From Blepharisma japonicum (taxonomy: Eukaryota; Ciliophora; Heterotrichea; Heterotrichida; Blepharismidae), in contig CATKHK010000011.1 in NCBI GenBank assembly GCA_949751835.1, positions 434,327 to 498,326 on the forward strand: 64,000 nt of DNA, read 5' to 3'. Numbering within the stretch: the first letter of the stretch is position 1; each line of letters starts with the position of its first letter. Shown in pieces: positions 10,655-21,066 of this stretch. The position numbers and the translations under genes were made by a program. Under the pieces are notes generated by a model. That model saw only the letters and a list, made by a program, of their open reading frames with translations, was not told the origin of the DNA and did no database searches.

Positions 10655-11479
10655 TTACCTCAGATTTTCTGGTTTTTTCGGCTTTTTAGTAATGCTTTCC
10701 ATAGCTTGTCTTTTTACGCTGAATTCTTTGACAAGTTTTTGTTTTTCGATTTTGTGTTGGCTAATAAGGTCATTCCTAACATTGTTATATCTTTTTTTCA
10801 AAATTTCAATCTCTTTTTGCCACTGGGCTTTTTTTAACTGTCTTTGTCTATTTAGTAATTACTTTTCAAGCTTATCTAGCAGTGAATTAAGCTCTTTTTC
10901 TTGTTTTTCTATTAATTTCTCAATATTTTCAGCCCATTTATCTTTTAACTTTCCATCTATTTTTCCTTGCCAGCCGCTTTCAACTTCAATTAAGTTCATT
11001 TTGATTTTCTTTGCAGCCATGTATTCTCCAGCAGATGCTAATGAGTCAACTCTTTTTCTAAGATTAAGTATTTCTGAAGGAGGATGCTGCTTTATTTTTT
11101 CGATTTCTCTTTCTTTTCTATCTCTAAGTTCTTCCATTTCTCTTCTATGTTTGTCTCTGAGTTCTATAACTGCACTTCTTACACTATCTTCAAATCTGGG
11201 CATAAGATCAGTTTCCCAAATTTCATTTAATTTCTCAATCTCCATTTTATGGGCTTCAACAAGTCCTGCTTTTTCTGCTTGATGCTTTGCTTGAAGATAA
11301 TCTTTTTTGGCTTTTTCTTCGTGGGCTCTTAATTCTAATATTCGTAAACGAGTTAATTCAGCTTCGTCATAGCGGCCTTCTCTTTGGCAACTTTTGCGGT
11401 GAGTTTCAAGGATTTGAAAGAAGTCGTCTGAGTTTAATTTCATATCTGCAAATATGCTAATTGGGTCTTCTGGGTCCAT
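10655..11479 (-). CDS. Coiled-coil protein, unknown role
   Basis: 269 aa after a 15-nt intron. Almost all helical and charged. Starts MDPEDPISIFADMKL, then a segment with REGRYDEAELTRLRILELR, followed by long Glu/Lys/Arg helices and a basic C-terminus (SITKKPKKPENLR). The EGRYxEAE hairpin followed by coiled coil is seen in protist proteins of the cytoskeleton, but I cannot assign a named family. The ATG at 11479 has an AT-rich upstream that is also present in the duplicate copy 1. This is the surviving copy of a duplicated gene. Confidence 0.85.
10848..10862 (-). other. 15-nt intron in coiled-coil gene
   Basis: GTAATTACTAAATAG. Removal joins LDKLEK to QRQLKKAQWQ and adds about 62 residues of coiled coil before TAA at 10655. 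Confidence 0.88.
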
Positions 11480-11760
11480 TTTAATTATTTATAAAACAAA
11501 AGATTTCAAATGAAACCTCCATATAATTTGGAGACAAGAATATTAGATAAGCAAAGGAGAGATATAGAAAGAAGATTTTTTAGTCATTAAATTGTATGGC
11601 ATTAGAATTGCAAAAATTAAAATTAGATTACTGTTTCTCATAATTTGAGAATTAAATATACTGTTTTAACCCAATTTTTCTAAATATATAAAGTATAAAT
11701 TTTAATGCTCAAATAATATACAACAGACTAAGGATTCTATTTGGACTAAGGATTAGTTAT

Positions 11761-12669
11761 TTAAGCTATAAGTACGCGTAAAAGTCCAGGTGAGTGAAGT
11801 TTAAATTCTCCAACAAGCCTGCCAGCTGTCAAGAAAACGTGGAGATCTCCAGTGGTATGATCAGCAAGTTTTCCAAGGAATGAGAATACTGGTGGTGGGA
11901 CTTGTGTCTTTAATTCAGCAAGGTTGACTTGTCCAGCAATTTGTTGAGCTCTTTCTTTAACTGCATCTGGTAATTCAGCTGAGGTTCTGAACCTCAGGTT
12001 TAGGATTGCGCTTTGGTATAAGCTGAGTAACCCTAAGATTTGGAGAACTCCTCTTCCTGATCCAGTTGCTTCAGCAACACTTTGCAAATCAGTGAAAAGA
12101 GATGCTGCTCCATGGAAAGCAAAACTGAGTCTCAATGAATTCAAAGCGTCAATGATTTTATTTTGGCTTGCAAGGATAGCTCCGATTTCGTGGCCAATAT
12201 CGAGTTCGACGTGCACAGTTTGGTCATGTCCGAAGATGTGTCCAGCTATGCTGCGAATAAATTCTTGGGTTCCTTGGGCTGCAGCCAATTTTTCTTCATT
12301 TGGGGTAGCGCGGATGATCACTTTGGTTCCGTGGACTGAGAATTCGTGGTTAAGCTGTGATCCTTCTCCATCATGGTCAAGGATTCCTTTGATCATTTGG
12401 GAAGCTTCATCTGTAGCAGTTCCAGATATAATACCAGTCCAAACTTTGGTGAAAAGATTTTTCAGCTCTTCAGCACTTTCGGCTGATGAACAATTTATAG
12501 CGCTGTATAAGTTAAAGTCTTCAGGGGCTCTTCCGATCTCGGCTTGGATGGTTTCTCTGGCTTTAGCTGCAAGATTGTCTCCAGTGACGACGTGGAGATA
12601 AGCTTGGACACCTGGCTGGGCTGGGACTTCTCCAACACTGACGCTGATCTCTGTTCTGCTGTTATCCAT
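11761..12669 (-). CDS. Unknown 302-aa protein, codon-biased
   Basis: I do not recognise a family. The product is acidic to neutral, with no membrane segment, no signal peptide and no coiled coil; it begins MDNSRTEISVSVGEVPAQPG. The only Trp is TGG. The DNA is visibly richer in G and C than its neighbours and uses few rare codons, which suggests a highly expressed gene. I chose ATG 12669, preceded by AATAAATAAA, over the in-frame ATG at 12729, because the extra 20 codons are AT-rich and look like leader. Confidence 0.8.
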   Translation of the reverse strand: MDNSRTEISVSVGEVPAQPGVQAYLHVVTGDNLAAKARETIQAEIGRAPEDFNLYSAINCSSAESAEELKNLFTKVWTGIISGTATDEASQMIKGILDHDGEGSQLNHEFSVHGTKVIIRATPNEEKLAAAQGTQEFIRSIAGHIFGHDQTVHVELDIGHEIGAILASQNKIIDALNSLRLSFAFHGAASLFTDLQSVAEATGSGRGVLQILGLLSLYQSAILNLRFRTSAELPDAVKERAQQIAGQVNLAELKTQVPPPVFSFLGKLADHTTGDLHVFLTAGRLVGEFKLHSPGLLRVLIA

Positions 12670-12758
12670 TTTATTTATTATACAACAGCCATCTTTATAC
12701 TTATTAATTCTTTCTATAATTGATAGCATGTGTCTGTAGTTTTTAAATTATATATATC

Positions 12759-13946
12759 TTATTCCTCCTCACAATCGCACGAATTTGTAGGAGTAATTTC
12801 TTGATTAAGAACTTCATCAATATCATCAAGCCTAGTATTTCCAAACAGCAGCCTCGAAGAATTTTCATTGATTCTCTCAAATATAATTTTCTTTATATTT
12901 CGCCATTTCATAATTTCATCTGGGTCAAGCTTCGAATAACAAGCTTGGCATCTATCGTTAATTGCCATATCTGGAGTGCACGAGCACATTTCTTCAAATG
13001 ACAATTCAATCGCAAATTGGTCTGACACTTTTTTGCTATACGCAAATTTAAAAGGGTCAACTTCGCTTTTTTCAAGTCTTAAAATGCCGTTAGGCTCGAT
13101 AAATCCTGTATTAAATGAAAACCTACACACTGTTTTTTGCTTTATAGCTCCCCAATGGGATATTTTACACAAAATGTCCCCTTGCAAAGCAAGCTCGTCA
13201 TTAAAGATCTCATGGTATCTGATGTCTTCTCATGAGTCTAATATGCTTTTTTGGTCCTCTCTGTGGTCTGCTTTGTTTGTGTATAATGCAGATTTTCCAC
13301 TTGAAATTTCGATTATTGGCTTGCAAGAAATTCCGGCTGAGTGTGGAGAGGTGAGGAGACGGATTTTTGTAAGTTTTGAGACAATAGGGCATTTCACCCT
13401 CCCATGGAAAATTTCTGCAAAATATCGGACGTAGCGGATTTGTGAGGGCTGCTGGACACCACCACCTTTGACAAAGCGCTTTCTTCGGTAGTAGGTTAAA
13501 GCTTGATCTGGATCTGAGATTCTGCCGGAGTATATCAAATAACAACAAATTAGTGTCCCAGTCCGACCTTTACCAGCTCTACAGTTAACGGCGACAATAT
13601 GGTCAATGGACTCAGCAAGCCAAAAATGCATTTCTTGGCAAGCTTTAAATAAGAGCTCAATTGGTGGAGGGTAATGGTCAGACCATGGGAACTCCTTGAC
13701 ATTGTGGTCAAATTTGGCATAATCATACTTGATTCCGCTGAGATTTAAAATCATGTAATTGCTTTTGTGGTGTTCATTTAAAAATTTCGAAACTGATTCA
13801 AGTGGATTTCTGTAGATTTTGCTGAGTCCTTCACCTGGAATTGCCATTGCAATTATTCGCTCTGTGATGTATGAAAGGTCAAGGTTAAACCCGTCTTCAC
13901 GATATCTTTTCTTTTGTCCCGAGACTAAGGATCTGAGGTAATTCAT
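12759..13946 (-). CDS. PTEN: PTEN-type phosphoinositide phosphatase
   Basis: 395 aa, phosphatase plus C2 domain, the same order and length as animal PTEN. N-terminal VSGQKKRYREDGFNLDLSYIT matches the PIP2-binding start and beginning of PTEN. DHYPP supplies the WPD-loop Asp, and the P-loop is NCRAGKGRTG: Cys, Lys and Arg needed for 3-phosphoinositide hydrolysis are present, but the usual His before Cys is Asn. The TI loop reads GVQQPSQ. The rest fits a C2 domain, with an acidic Cys-containing C-terminal end (NSCDCEEE). A TGA (13230) is Trp. PTEN removes the 3-phosphate of PIP3 at the plasma membrane. Confidence 0.93.
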
Positions 13947-14165
13947 CTTGTGGAAAAAATGGAATATATTAGGTTATCGATGTGGAGTTTCGTCAGATGA
14001 GAGATTATAATAAATGTTTTTTAATCTCGGTATATAATTAATGAAATTTTATGATAGCTTATAAGTAGAGGAAAAGGGCTAGAATAATAAAAAAATAAAA
14101 CATTTTTATAATCGTTAAATTTTCTACTGACTATTTAACGAAAATTAAATCTAAATATGTTATTT

Positions 14166-16370
14166 TTATGATCGTATTTTTTCTAAAATTGGCCTCACTT
14201 TTCTTAATGGGGACGCAATAGGCTTAAGAGGAGACCCTGAAGATATTGCTTCTACCGTTCCTTTTATAATTCGAGACGCCCTTTGAGGCGACATCCCAAT
14301 AGTTGGGGCACTTAAAAACCTAGACAAAGACTGTGTAAAAGCAGGGCCTGCGTCTGTAAGTACAGATTCTTGTTTTTCCAGTTCTAGCGGAGTATAAATC
14401 TCAATGAACTCGTCAATTCCCATAAATCCTCCTCCTACTCTTATAACAATCTGGTCTTGTTCAAGCTTCAGGAAAATTCTTTTTGTTCCAAATAAATAAA
14501 TCCCTTCATCTTCCCTAGTAAATGGTACAGGTATTATATCTACCGTTGTGTTTAAAAATTCGCTTAAGGCAATATCAATTGGATCATCTTTTTCAGGGAC
14601 ATAAACTGGATTTCTTTTTTTAACATCTCCCATTGTTGCTTTTAGGCTGCCGATTTCAATATCTTTTTCATCGATAGAGTCTATCATTGATTCTAAATTG
14701 TTCGCTTCTTCAAGGATATTTTTGCTTTCTGCAGCTGCATATTCAGAGCCATTTTCTAGTTCTCTAAAAAGTGACCCTTTTAAATAATTTATATTTTTTT
14801 GCAGTTTTGAGACTTCTTCAGTCATAACTCCTAGATCAGCCCTAATGCAGCAAACTTGTTCCATTACAATCTGCTTATTTGTTGACATATATTTATTTTT
14901 TTGGAGCTCAATTATTTGGTTTTCTCTCAACCCAATTTCTTGTTCAGCTATATGGAGAGACTGGGCTGCACTTTTTTTGGACGCGAAAAGAGTTTTTTGT
15001 TTTTGCTTATAATGATCAGCTTCGGAATTTACGCTGGAGGAAAACTGATAAAGGTCTCTTTGAGCTTGTTCTCGAATAGATGATTTTGAAGAAGAATTGG
15101 ATGATGATTCTTGAAGATAATTCTTTAGGTTTCTATCACCTGATATTTGCTGCTTGAGTTCTGCGATACGCTTTTCTAACTGCTCATTTTGTAATAAAAT
15201 TGATTTTGTTTGGGAATTTGTATCAGAAAGCTCTTGCTTTGCGATTTCGATATCATTACTGAGGGAATTTTTTTGTTTTTTTGAATTTTCGATTATTGTT
15301 TGCATATTGGCTGAAGATTTTTCAGATTTTTCTTTGAGTTCTTCGTTTCGCTGCTTATAGCTGTTTACTAGTCCTTGCAAAGATTTTGCTGTTAAAGCCA
15401 TGTCTTTATTGTTTACATTTTCAGCTTGAACTGCTAAATTCTGCCTTTTAATGTTTTCTACATCTTTGATGGAATCTTCTATTTCCCATTCCGATTTCCT
15501 TATTTTTTCAATTTCTTCTAATAATTCTTTTGCAATTATTTCTCTCTGTAATTGGATTTCTTTCAATTTTATACTTTTTCCTTCCAGATTCCCTGACAAT
15601 GTATCTATTGCTGCCTGAGTTTGATCTTCCAGCTCTTTTCGTTCATCTATTTTCGAGTTTAGTTTATTTACAACATATGGTAGATCCTGAGAAGTAGAGT
15701 GTTTTGACCTTATTTCTTCACCCAAAATTTTTATTAATTTTCTCATTTGAGTAGGTCCGCTTTCCACTAATTTTTCAAGATTCAGCTCTTCTAAGCCAGG
15801 ATAGAGTGACAAACTTTGTTCAGATGCAAATCTGTTCTGTGTTTCGGCATCCAATGTAATTCTAATCAACTCATTTTCTCTTTCATCATTGGGGTATTGT
15901 CTATCAAGTTTTATTTTCTGAATATCACCTTGGCTTTCAGCTTTATTATCAACTAATGCGCATAAATAAGCACACTTTGAGTCGAACTCTCCAGGCTCTT
16001 TATTTTTACGAGATTTCATAGGAGTTACTTCGACTTCTTTGGTTGTTAAATTTGCTGAAAGTTTGATTTTGACGTCTTTGACTTGTTCTTGATTGATTTT
16101 TATCCATTTATCGATTTTTCCTTGCAATTTTTCGCCAAATAAAGTAACTAATGACATTTGGCAGCCTCCAATTGGGTTGTTTCTATATAGCAACGTTATT
16201 GACAGTTTTGTGAGATTTGATATGGCATCTAGAGTGATTAATAAAGGTTTGCGCCCATCTAAAATATTTTCATAGTTTTCTATATTGACTCTGCAGCAAG
16301 TGAGTCCATGTGGAAGTCCTGTGACTTCTTTTAGATCTAACTGTAATTCATAGAATTTCCTGATTTCCAT
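14166..16370 (-). CDS. Coiled-coil protein with C-terminal GAS2-related (GAR) domain
   Basis: 734 aa. Residues 1-120 look like a C2-type beta domain (YELQLDLKEVTGLPHG, LDAISNLTKLSITLLYRN). About 230-560 is coiled coil with Ser-rich breaks. About 590-660 matches a GAR domain: DIALSEFLNTTVDIIPVPF, YLFGTKRIFLKL, IVIRVGGGFMGIDEFIEIYTP; the RVGGG and the following acidic-aromatic turn are the family hallmark. The tail is basic and Ser/Pro-rich with SPLRK motifs that could be Cdk sites. GAR domains bind microtubules, so a cytoskeletal linker of cortex or basal bodies is likely. One uninterrupted exon. Confidence 0.85.
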   Translation of the reverse strand: MEIRKFYELQLDLKEVTGLPHGLTCCRVNIENYENILDGRKPLLITLDAISNLTKLSITLLYRNNPIGGCQMSLVTLFGEKLQGKIDKWIKINQEQVKDVKIKLSANLTTKEVEVTPMKSRKNKEPGEFDSKCAYLCALVDNKAESQGDIQKIKLDRQYPNDERENELIRITLDAETQNRFASEQSLSLYPGLEELNLEKLVESGPTQMRKLIKILGEEIRSKHSTSQDLPYVVNKLNSKIDERKELEDQTQAAIDTLSGNLEGKSIKLKEIQLQREIIAKELLEEIEKIRKSEWEIEDSIKDVENIKRQNLAVQAENVNNKDMALTAKSLQGLVNSYKQRNEELKEKSEKSSANMQTIIENSKKQKNSLSNDIEIAKQELSDTNSQTKSILLQNEQLEKRIAELKQQISGDRNLKNYLQESSSNSSSKSSIREQAQRDLYQFSSSVNSEADHYKQKQKTLFASKKSAAQSLHIAEQEIGLRENQIIELQKNKYMSTNKQIVMEQVCCIRADLGVMTEEVSKLQKNINYLKGSLFRELENGSEYAAAESKNILEEANNLESMIDSIDEKDIEIGSLKATMGDVKKRNPVYVPEKDDPIDIALSEFLNTTVDIIPVPFTREDEGIYLFGTKRIFLKLEQDQIVIRVGGGFMGIDEFIEIYTPLELEKQESVLTDAGPAFTQSLSRFLSAPTIGMSPQRASRIIKGTVEAISSGSPLKPIASPLRKVRPILEKIRS

Positions 16371-16609
16371 TTTAACTGTATATTCAATTTCAACTATTTT
16401 TAATTAAATACTAAGACTATGAAGAATTCTTTTATTTAATTATTTACATTTTTATATATCAAGTCCAAAATTTTGAAAAACCAAAAAATTGAATTTTCGC
16501 TAAAATAAAGGTTAAAATGAATTATCACAAAAAATCAATGATGCTTAATTTTATCATTAAAAATAATGAATTTCTCAAAATAAAATTGGGGGTAAAATAT
16601 AAATTAAAA

Positions 16610-17185
16610 ATGGTATCAATCCAAACTGCCCTCGAAACAATCAGCCTTGAAAAGTACGCTGAATCATTCAACAATTCAGGAATTACAAGTCTAGATGAGC
16701 TTCTTGCACTTTCTGTCGATCAGCTAACCACACTTATGAACGGAATCGGCATGCTGAAAGGACACACTTTTAAGCTTAAAAAGTTCGTTGACGATACCAG
16801 ACAAAGAGGCTTTAATCCAAACCCTCCAGCACCTACTACCATCATTCCGCCTCAGCCTGTACAAGTAGCAGCTAAAGATCCTCCAGTTTCGAATGGAAAT
16901 GGGCAAGTCCAAAATGTTGCTACTTCTTCTAAGACAGCCCCCAAAAATGAGACCCCTGAAGCTATTAATCCATCTCTCCTTTCAAACCAAATGGACAGCC
17001 TAACTAAACAGCTTAATGGGATTGTAACACTCCAAGATCAAGTCTCAAACACCCTTAAAGCCATTATGGAAGTTGACCTAAGCAAGTATAAACAAGCTAT
17101 TGAAGAGATGGAACAAATTCAAGCCTCAATTAAAGCGCACCTTGAAAAGCAGGAAGGAGAAAAAGACGTCGAAATGCAAGCTTAA
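16610..17185 (+). CDS. SAM-domain protein
   Basis: 191 aa. Residues 5-62 are a SAM domain (LETISLEKYAESFNNSGI, SLDELLALS, LTTLMNGIGMLKGHTFKLKKFV). A Pro/Asn-rich linker follows, then a helical C-terminus (about 125-185) able to form a coiled coil. SAM domains oligomerise or bind other SAM proteins. I took ATG 16610, preceded by AAATTAAAAA; an in-frame ATG 93 bp upstream would add a Lys/Asn-rich leader without conservation value. Divergent from the GAR gene. Confidence 0.85.
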   Translation: MVSIQTALETISLEKYAESFNNSGITSLDELLALSVDQLTTLMNGIGMLKGHTFKLKKFVDDTRQRGFNPNPPAPTTIIPPQPVQVAAKDPPVSNGNGQVQNVATSSKTAPKNETPEAINPSLLSNQMDSLTKQLNGIVTLQDQVSNTLKAIMEVDLSKYKQAIEEMEQIQASIKAHLEKQEGEKDVEMQA

Positions 17186-17594
17186 TAATAAAAATTGGTT
17201 TCATGTTAAATTTTAATATTTTTCCATTTATAAAAACTGGGAGAAAGGTAAATAAAGGATTATTAGTGGTGAAATGGATAATTATTGCGAACTTTATATA
17301 TACAAATAGCAGTCTGATGAAGATTATACAAAGACCTTAAAAAAGATAATTATAAAGAATTCTGCGGAACCTATAAGAGAAGGTATAGTCTTAGCTTCAA
17401 TATCTCCAACTCTCAGTTAATTGTCACAATTAAAGATATTTTAATTCCTTGCTTAATTTTCCAAAGTTGTCAATTATTTTACTTTGAATTCAAGAAATTT
17501 AAATTTAAACCTCAGAAATGGAATTCACACAAATAGCTGAGTTTAAAACTAGTTATATATAACCTAAAAAATAATTCAAATCGATTAAATAATT
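17186..17594. other. Intergenic, 409 bp
   Basis: AT-rich. On the + strand a frame stays open for about 80 codons (about 17290-17536, UGA=Trp), but it has no ATG and no recognisable product. I see no firm gene. Confidence 0.5.
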
Positions 17595-19334
17595 TTATCC
17601 TAATTCTGGAACTTCATCTACAATTTTACTGATTTTCCAGAAATTGTTGTCCATAAACTCTGTCTCCATAAGTTTCGCAAAAGTATTATCCTTTGGAATT
17701 GTTTCCATAAATATATTGCTACTCTTTGTTTCAGCTTGCTCTTCTAGTTGATTTATAATAATTGGGTCATCAACTTCTTTAATATCAAAAGGATTTTGAG
17801 TTAAAAAGCTATATTAACCATACGAAGGCATATCAAAAGTTATTCCTTCTTTAAAATCCTGCGAAATATCAGTATCATTCTATATAATTCTTACAGCAGA
17901 ATTTGATACAGCGCTACTCTTTCTATTGCCAAGCGGCACTGACTCAATTTCATTGTAGATACTTAAAACATGTGATTCGAACTCATACCAGCCTTCAACA
18001 TGATTAAAATAATTCGAAATAAGTGTTTGGCTTTCTCTAGCTGTCTTTAAAAGATTTGCTATTTTATAGATGTGTCCTATGTGCCCTTTCCTTATACTAA
18101 TCCCATTTATTTCTTCATCTGGCACTATTGCTTGGTCTAAAACCATGTCAGGTATTTTAGCATTAAAAATTTCTTGAATTAATTCTTCTGACTCACCTGT
18201 CAAAATTGCATATAATAAATTTAAATAGGCTGTATGCAATGTTGAGTTCCATATATATGTCTTAAAATGAGTTGTTAGTGTCTCAATAAATTTCAAGCTG
18301 ACAATGGTCTTCCATAATGAATAATTTTCAACAGTGCACAATATTGTTATTATATCAATTACAATTATTTTTGCTTCTGAATAAGCATCAATTCCTCTAC
18401 AAAATTGTAAATCTATTTTTTTATCTGTTTGTTTTTCAATTGTTTTTTTCATAAATTCCAAGTTTTTCTCAAATATCCCAACAATATCAGGAACTTCTTC
18501 ACCAGTGTCTTTTATTTCTTCAAGATATTGCTTGAGTAAATTTTTTAAAATTTTTGCTGAAGATCTTGCAATCCAGCTATACTCATTTTCTAGATTTCTA
18601 AAAATTTTTTCTGTTATAGCTTCGCTTGATAAATACTCATATAAAGCTATATATAAATTAATTGACTTATCATTTATAACTTTTTCCATAACGTATTCTA
18701 CATTCATGGCAACAGCTGGATTTGTATTTGATAAGCTATTTATAAGCTCTTCCAAAATTCCAAGCCTTTCAGACAAATAGTCTTCTTCACAGTTATAAGC
18801 AGCCACAGTCTTAAAAATTATATCGGCTATAGATTGGCTATAAAGATGTTTCAACATTTTTCTATGAAAGCCATTAGTAAATACATATTGTAAAAGAGCG
18901 TCACAATCTCTGCTTACAAGTGAGTCAAAAGCTTTAGCAAAATACCCAGCAAGCAGAAAGTTTAAGTTCTCTTCTCTGTTGAGGAAATTAAAAAGCAAAT
19001 CTAATAGTCCTTTGTCTTCGTAAAAAAAATCTAAAACTGTGAGCTGGTCTGTGCCAAAGAAAAGACTGGCTATAAGAGGAAACTTGTAAGCACGATCTTT
19101 ATTTGAGTCGTCTAGAGGCTCTTCTGTTATTAATGCAATTAGATATCTGATGTGATCATTTGAGAGACTAAGTAGAAAATACTAGCTCATTAAGCTTTGG
19201 TTGTTGGTTTGGATTTCTTCTTCAATCGTTGAAAATGAAAGGATTTGCTCGATGGTAGGTGCAGAAAGCAAAAATTGTTTGAGTTCGTCAGAAGATCCAA
19301 ACCCTTTCATTGTTCTTGAATGAAAAGATATCAT
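17595..19334 (-). CDS. SAPS-domain regulatory subunit of PP6-type phosphatase
   Basis: 564 aa after three 15-nt introns. The N-terminal LLSAPTIEQILSF, IQTNNQSLMSYLS, LITEEP, then FNFLNREENLNFLLAGYFAKAFDSLVSRD and MLKHLYSQSIADIIFKTV follow the SAPS/SIT4-associated domain closely. SAPS proteins are scaffold subunits of PP6/Sit4 phosphatases. The C-terminal part after the repeats is short compared with yeast and human homologues and ends in an acidic-hydrophobic tail. Start ATG 19334; MKGF at 19310 is the alternative. Confidence 0.88.
17809..17823 (-). other. 15-nt intron in SAPS gene
   Basis: GTATGGTTAATATAG. Removes an in-frame TAA and joins MPS to FLTQNPFDI. Confidence 0.85.
17880..17894 (-). 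other. 15-nt intron in SAPS gene
   Basis: GTAAGAATTATATAG, phase 0. The TAG at its end would otherwise close the protein. Confidence 0.85.
19168..19182 (-). other. 15-nt intron in SAPS gene
   Basis: GTATTTTCTACTTAG. Removes the in-frame TAG and joins SLMSY to LSNDHIRYL within the SAPS domain. Confidence 0.92.
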
Positions 19335-19798
19335 ATTTATTGCATTTTATAAGAAGCTTGGTAGAATTAGGACCAGAGCGAAAATTAAGGAAAAATGTTG
19401 ATTTATGTTTAGATTAAGCATTTTAATTGAATATTCATGTAATAGCCCTTAATCAGCATTCTTGAGATTATCATCATATATTGGGAAATGCAAATGACTA
19501 AATTTATTTGCTTTTGATGATATTGAATATTAAAGATTAATTGATAAATAAAAAGAATCTTAAGCAGATTTAAAAGTATTCAATAAATCAATGAATACTA
19601 AAAATAAAACTACAATATTTAAAAATATACAAACCACTGATTCGTATTACAATCTTAGACACGGTTTTGGCAAGCTGATATATATTAAAAAATAATTTTA
19701 ACCCCAACAACCTTAATTAAAATAATTTATACATTTTGATTAAAGATTAAATATGCATAAAAAATTCCTTGGTGATGCATTAAATTGGTGACTATAAA
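19335..19798. other. Divergent intergenic region, 464 bp
   Basis: Very AT-rich. It must hold the upstream sequences of the SAPS gene and the lipase. No RNA gene or repeat is seen. Confidence 0.6.
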
Positions 19799-21016
19799 AT
19801 GTGGATTAAGCTCAGTTTGGCTATTTTAGTCCCATTGATCTTTCTCCATATCTACATTGATTCTCAAGTCTTACCAAAAGAAGCTTACTTCTCTTTTGAA
19901 GAGCTAGCTCAATTCCATGGGTACTCAACATCAACTCATAAAATTACTACAGAAGACGGCTATATTCTTACAATGTATCGGCTTTTTAAGGGCCAGCCCA
20001 AAGGCAAACCAGTTATCCTTATGCATGGGCTATTTTCAGCAGCAGATGCCTGGATCTCCAATATGAGAATCAAAGGTCCAGCTTATCAATTAATAGAAGC
20101 AGGCTTTGATGTATGGCTTCCAAATAATCAATTTAATTATAAAATAAAAATTAAAAAAAAATAAATAAAATTTAAATACCTTCCAAACTGTCGTGGATCA
20201 ATTGACAGCAGATCTCACATTTCATTAGACATAAATTCCCATCAATTTTGGAATTTCAGCGCAATTGATACTGGAAGGTATGACTTACCCCCAATAATTT
20301 CATTTATAAAATCAGCCACAGGTGCTCAAAAAGTGTCATATGTCGGGCACAGCTTAGGAGGCGCTATTATGCTATCTATGCTCAGCTTAAATCCAAAATT
20401 TGAAAATGATTTAGACATAGTCGTATCACTTGCGGGAGGATCACGATTTTCATGCAATAGTGGCGTTATTAGATTGGCGATAAACGACTATTTTTTGAAA
20501 ATGCTGGACATTTTAGGGATGGATATTATTGTGGAAAGGCCAACTATTTATAAGGGGAAGCTTATAAAAGGGTTCTCATTATACAATTATTGACTATGGA
20601 AAGATAATTATGACCCTTATTTAAATGAGGATAGCTTAGATAATACTGCTTATTATAGTTTGAAATATAGTGCAGGGACTAGTGTCACGAATTTAAAATT
20701 TGTGAAGAAGTTTGCAGAAAGCGAAACTTATGAAATAAAGCTTGAAGATTTTGGGCCTAAAAGAAATTTAGAGTTGTATGGTAGAGAAGAAGCAGGGCAG
20801 CTTGACCATTCAAAAATTAAGGTAAAAGTTGCGATTTTCGGAGGGAAACGCGACCATATCGTTACTAGTAAGGATCTTGAAGAGTTTTCATCATACTTAC
20901 CAGAAAATTTGATCGTGCATAGAAAATATGATTATGACCAAGACCACAGCTCATTTTTCTATGGTACAAATTTGGATTATTTGGAAGATTTAATTAACGT
21001 GATTAAGCAAGCTTAA
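19799..21016 (+). CDS. Acid-lipase-family alpha/beta hydrolase, interrupted by 63-bp insert
   Basis: 384 aa if the insert at about 20117-20187 is left out. N-terminal hydrophobic segment (residues 3-18) is a signal peptide or anchor. The lipase N-domain (EELAQFHGYSTSTHKITTEDGY) is followed by the oxyanion motif LMHGLF, LPNCRGS, FWNFS and the nucleophile elbow GHSLGG; Asp in GGKRDHIV and His in DQDHSSFFYG complete a catalytic triad. Family members (lysosomal acid/gastric lipases) hydrolyse triacylglycerols or cholesteryl esters, usually in acidic vesicles. Trp at 20592 is TGA. Without removal of the insert the protein stops soon after LPNN. Convergent with the K+ channel, 50 bp apart. Confidence 0.85.
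20117..20187 (+). repeat. 63-bp AT-rich insertion between 8-bp direct repeats
   Basis: The octamer CTTCCAAA occurs at 20117-20124 and again at 20180-20187. Dropping one repeat and the sequence between (63 bp in total, nearly pure A/T) restores an unbroken lipase, WLPNCRGS. It has no GT...AG ends, so it is not an intron of the type used here. It may be an internal eliminated sequence retained in this copy, or a recent insertion. Confidence 0.75.
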
Positions 21017-21066
21017 AAGTGAAAATTATTATATAAGCACCATAAATACATTTAAAAATTTCAGCC

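Noticed and set aside
12670-12729. Upstream ATG extending the unknown 302-aa protein
   Set aside because: The extra codons are AT-rich like a leader, and the downstream ATG has the typical A-rich context.
16517-16609. Upstream ATG of the SAM protein
   Set aside because: Adds a Lys/Asn-rich leader; the SAM domain begins right after the ATG at 16610.
20111-20190. Lipase insert as a spliceosomal intron
   Set aside because: No GT...AG pair gives the conserved WLPNCRGS, and its length is far from 15-16 nt.
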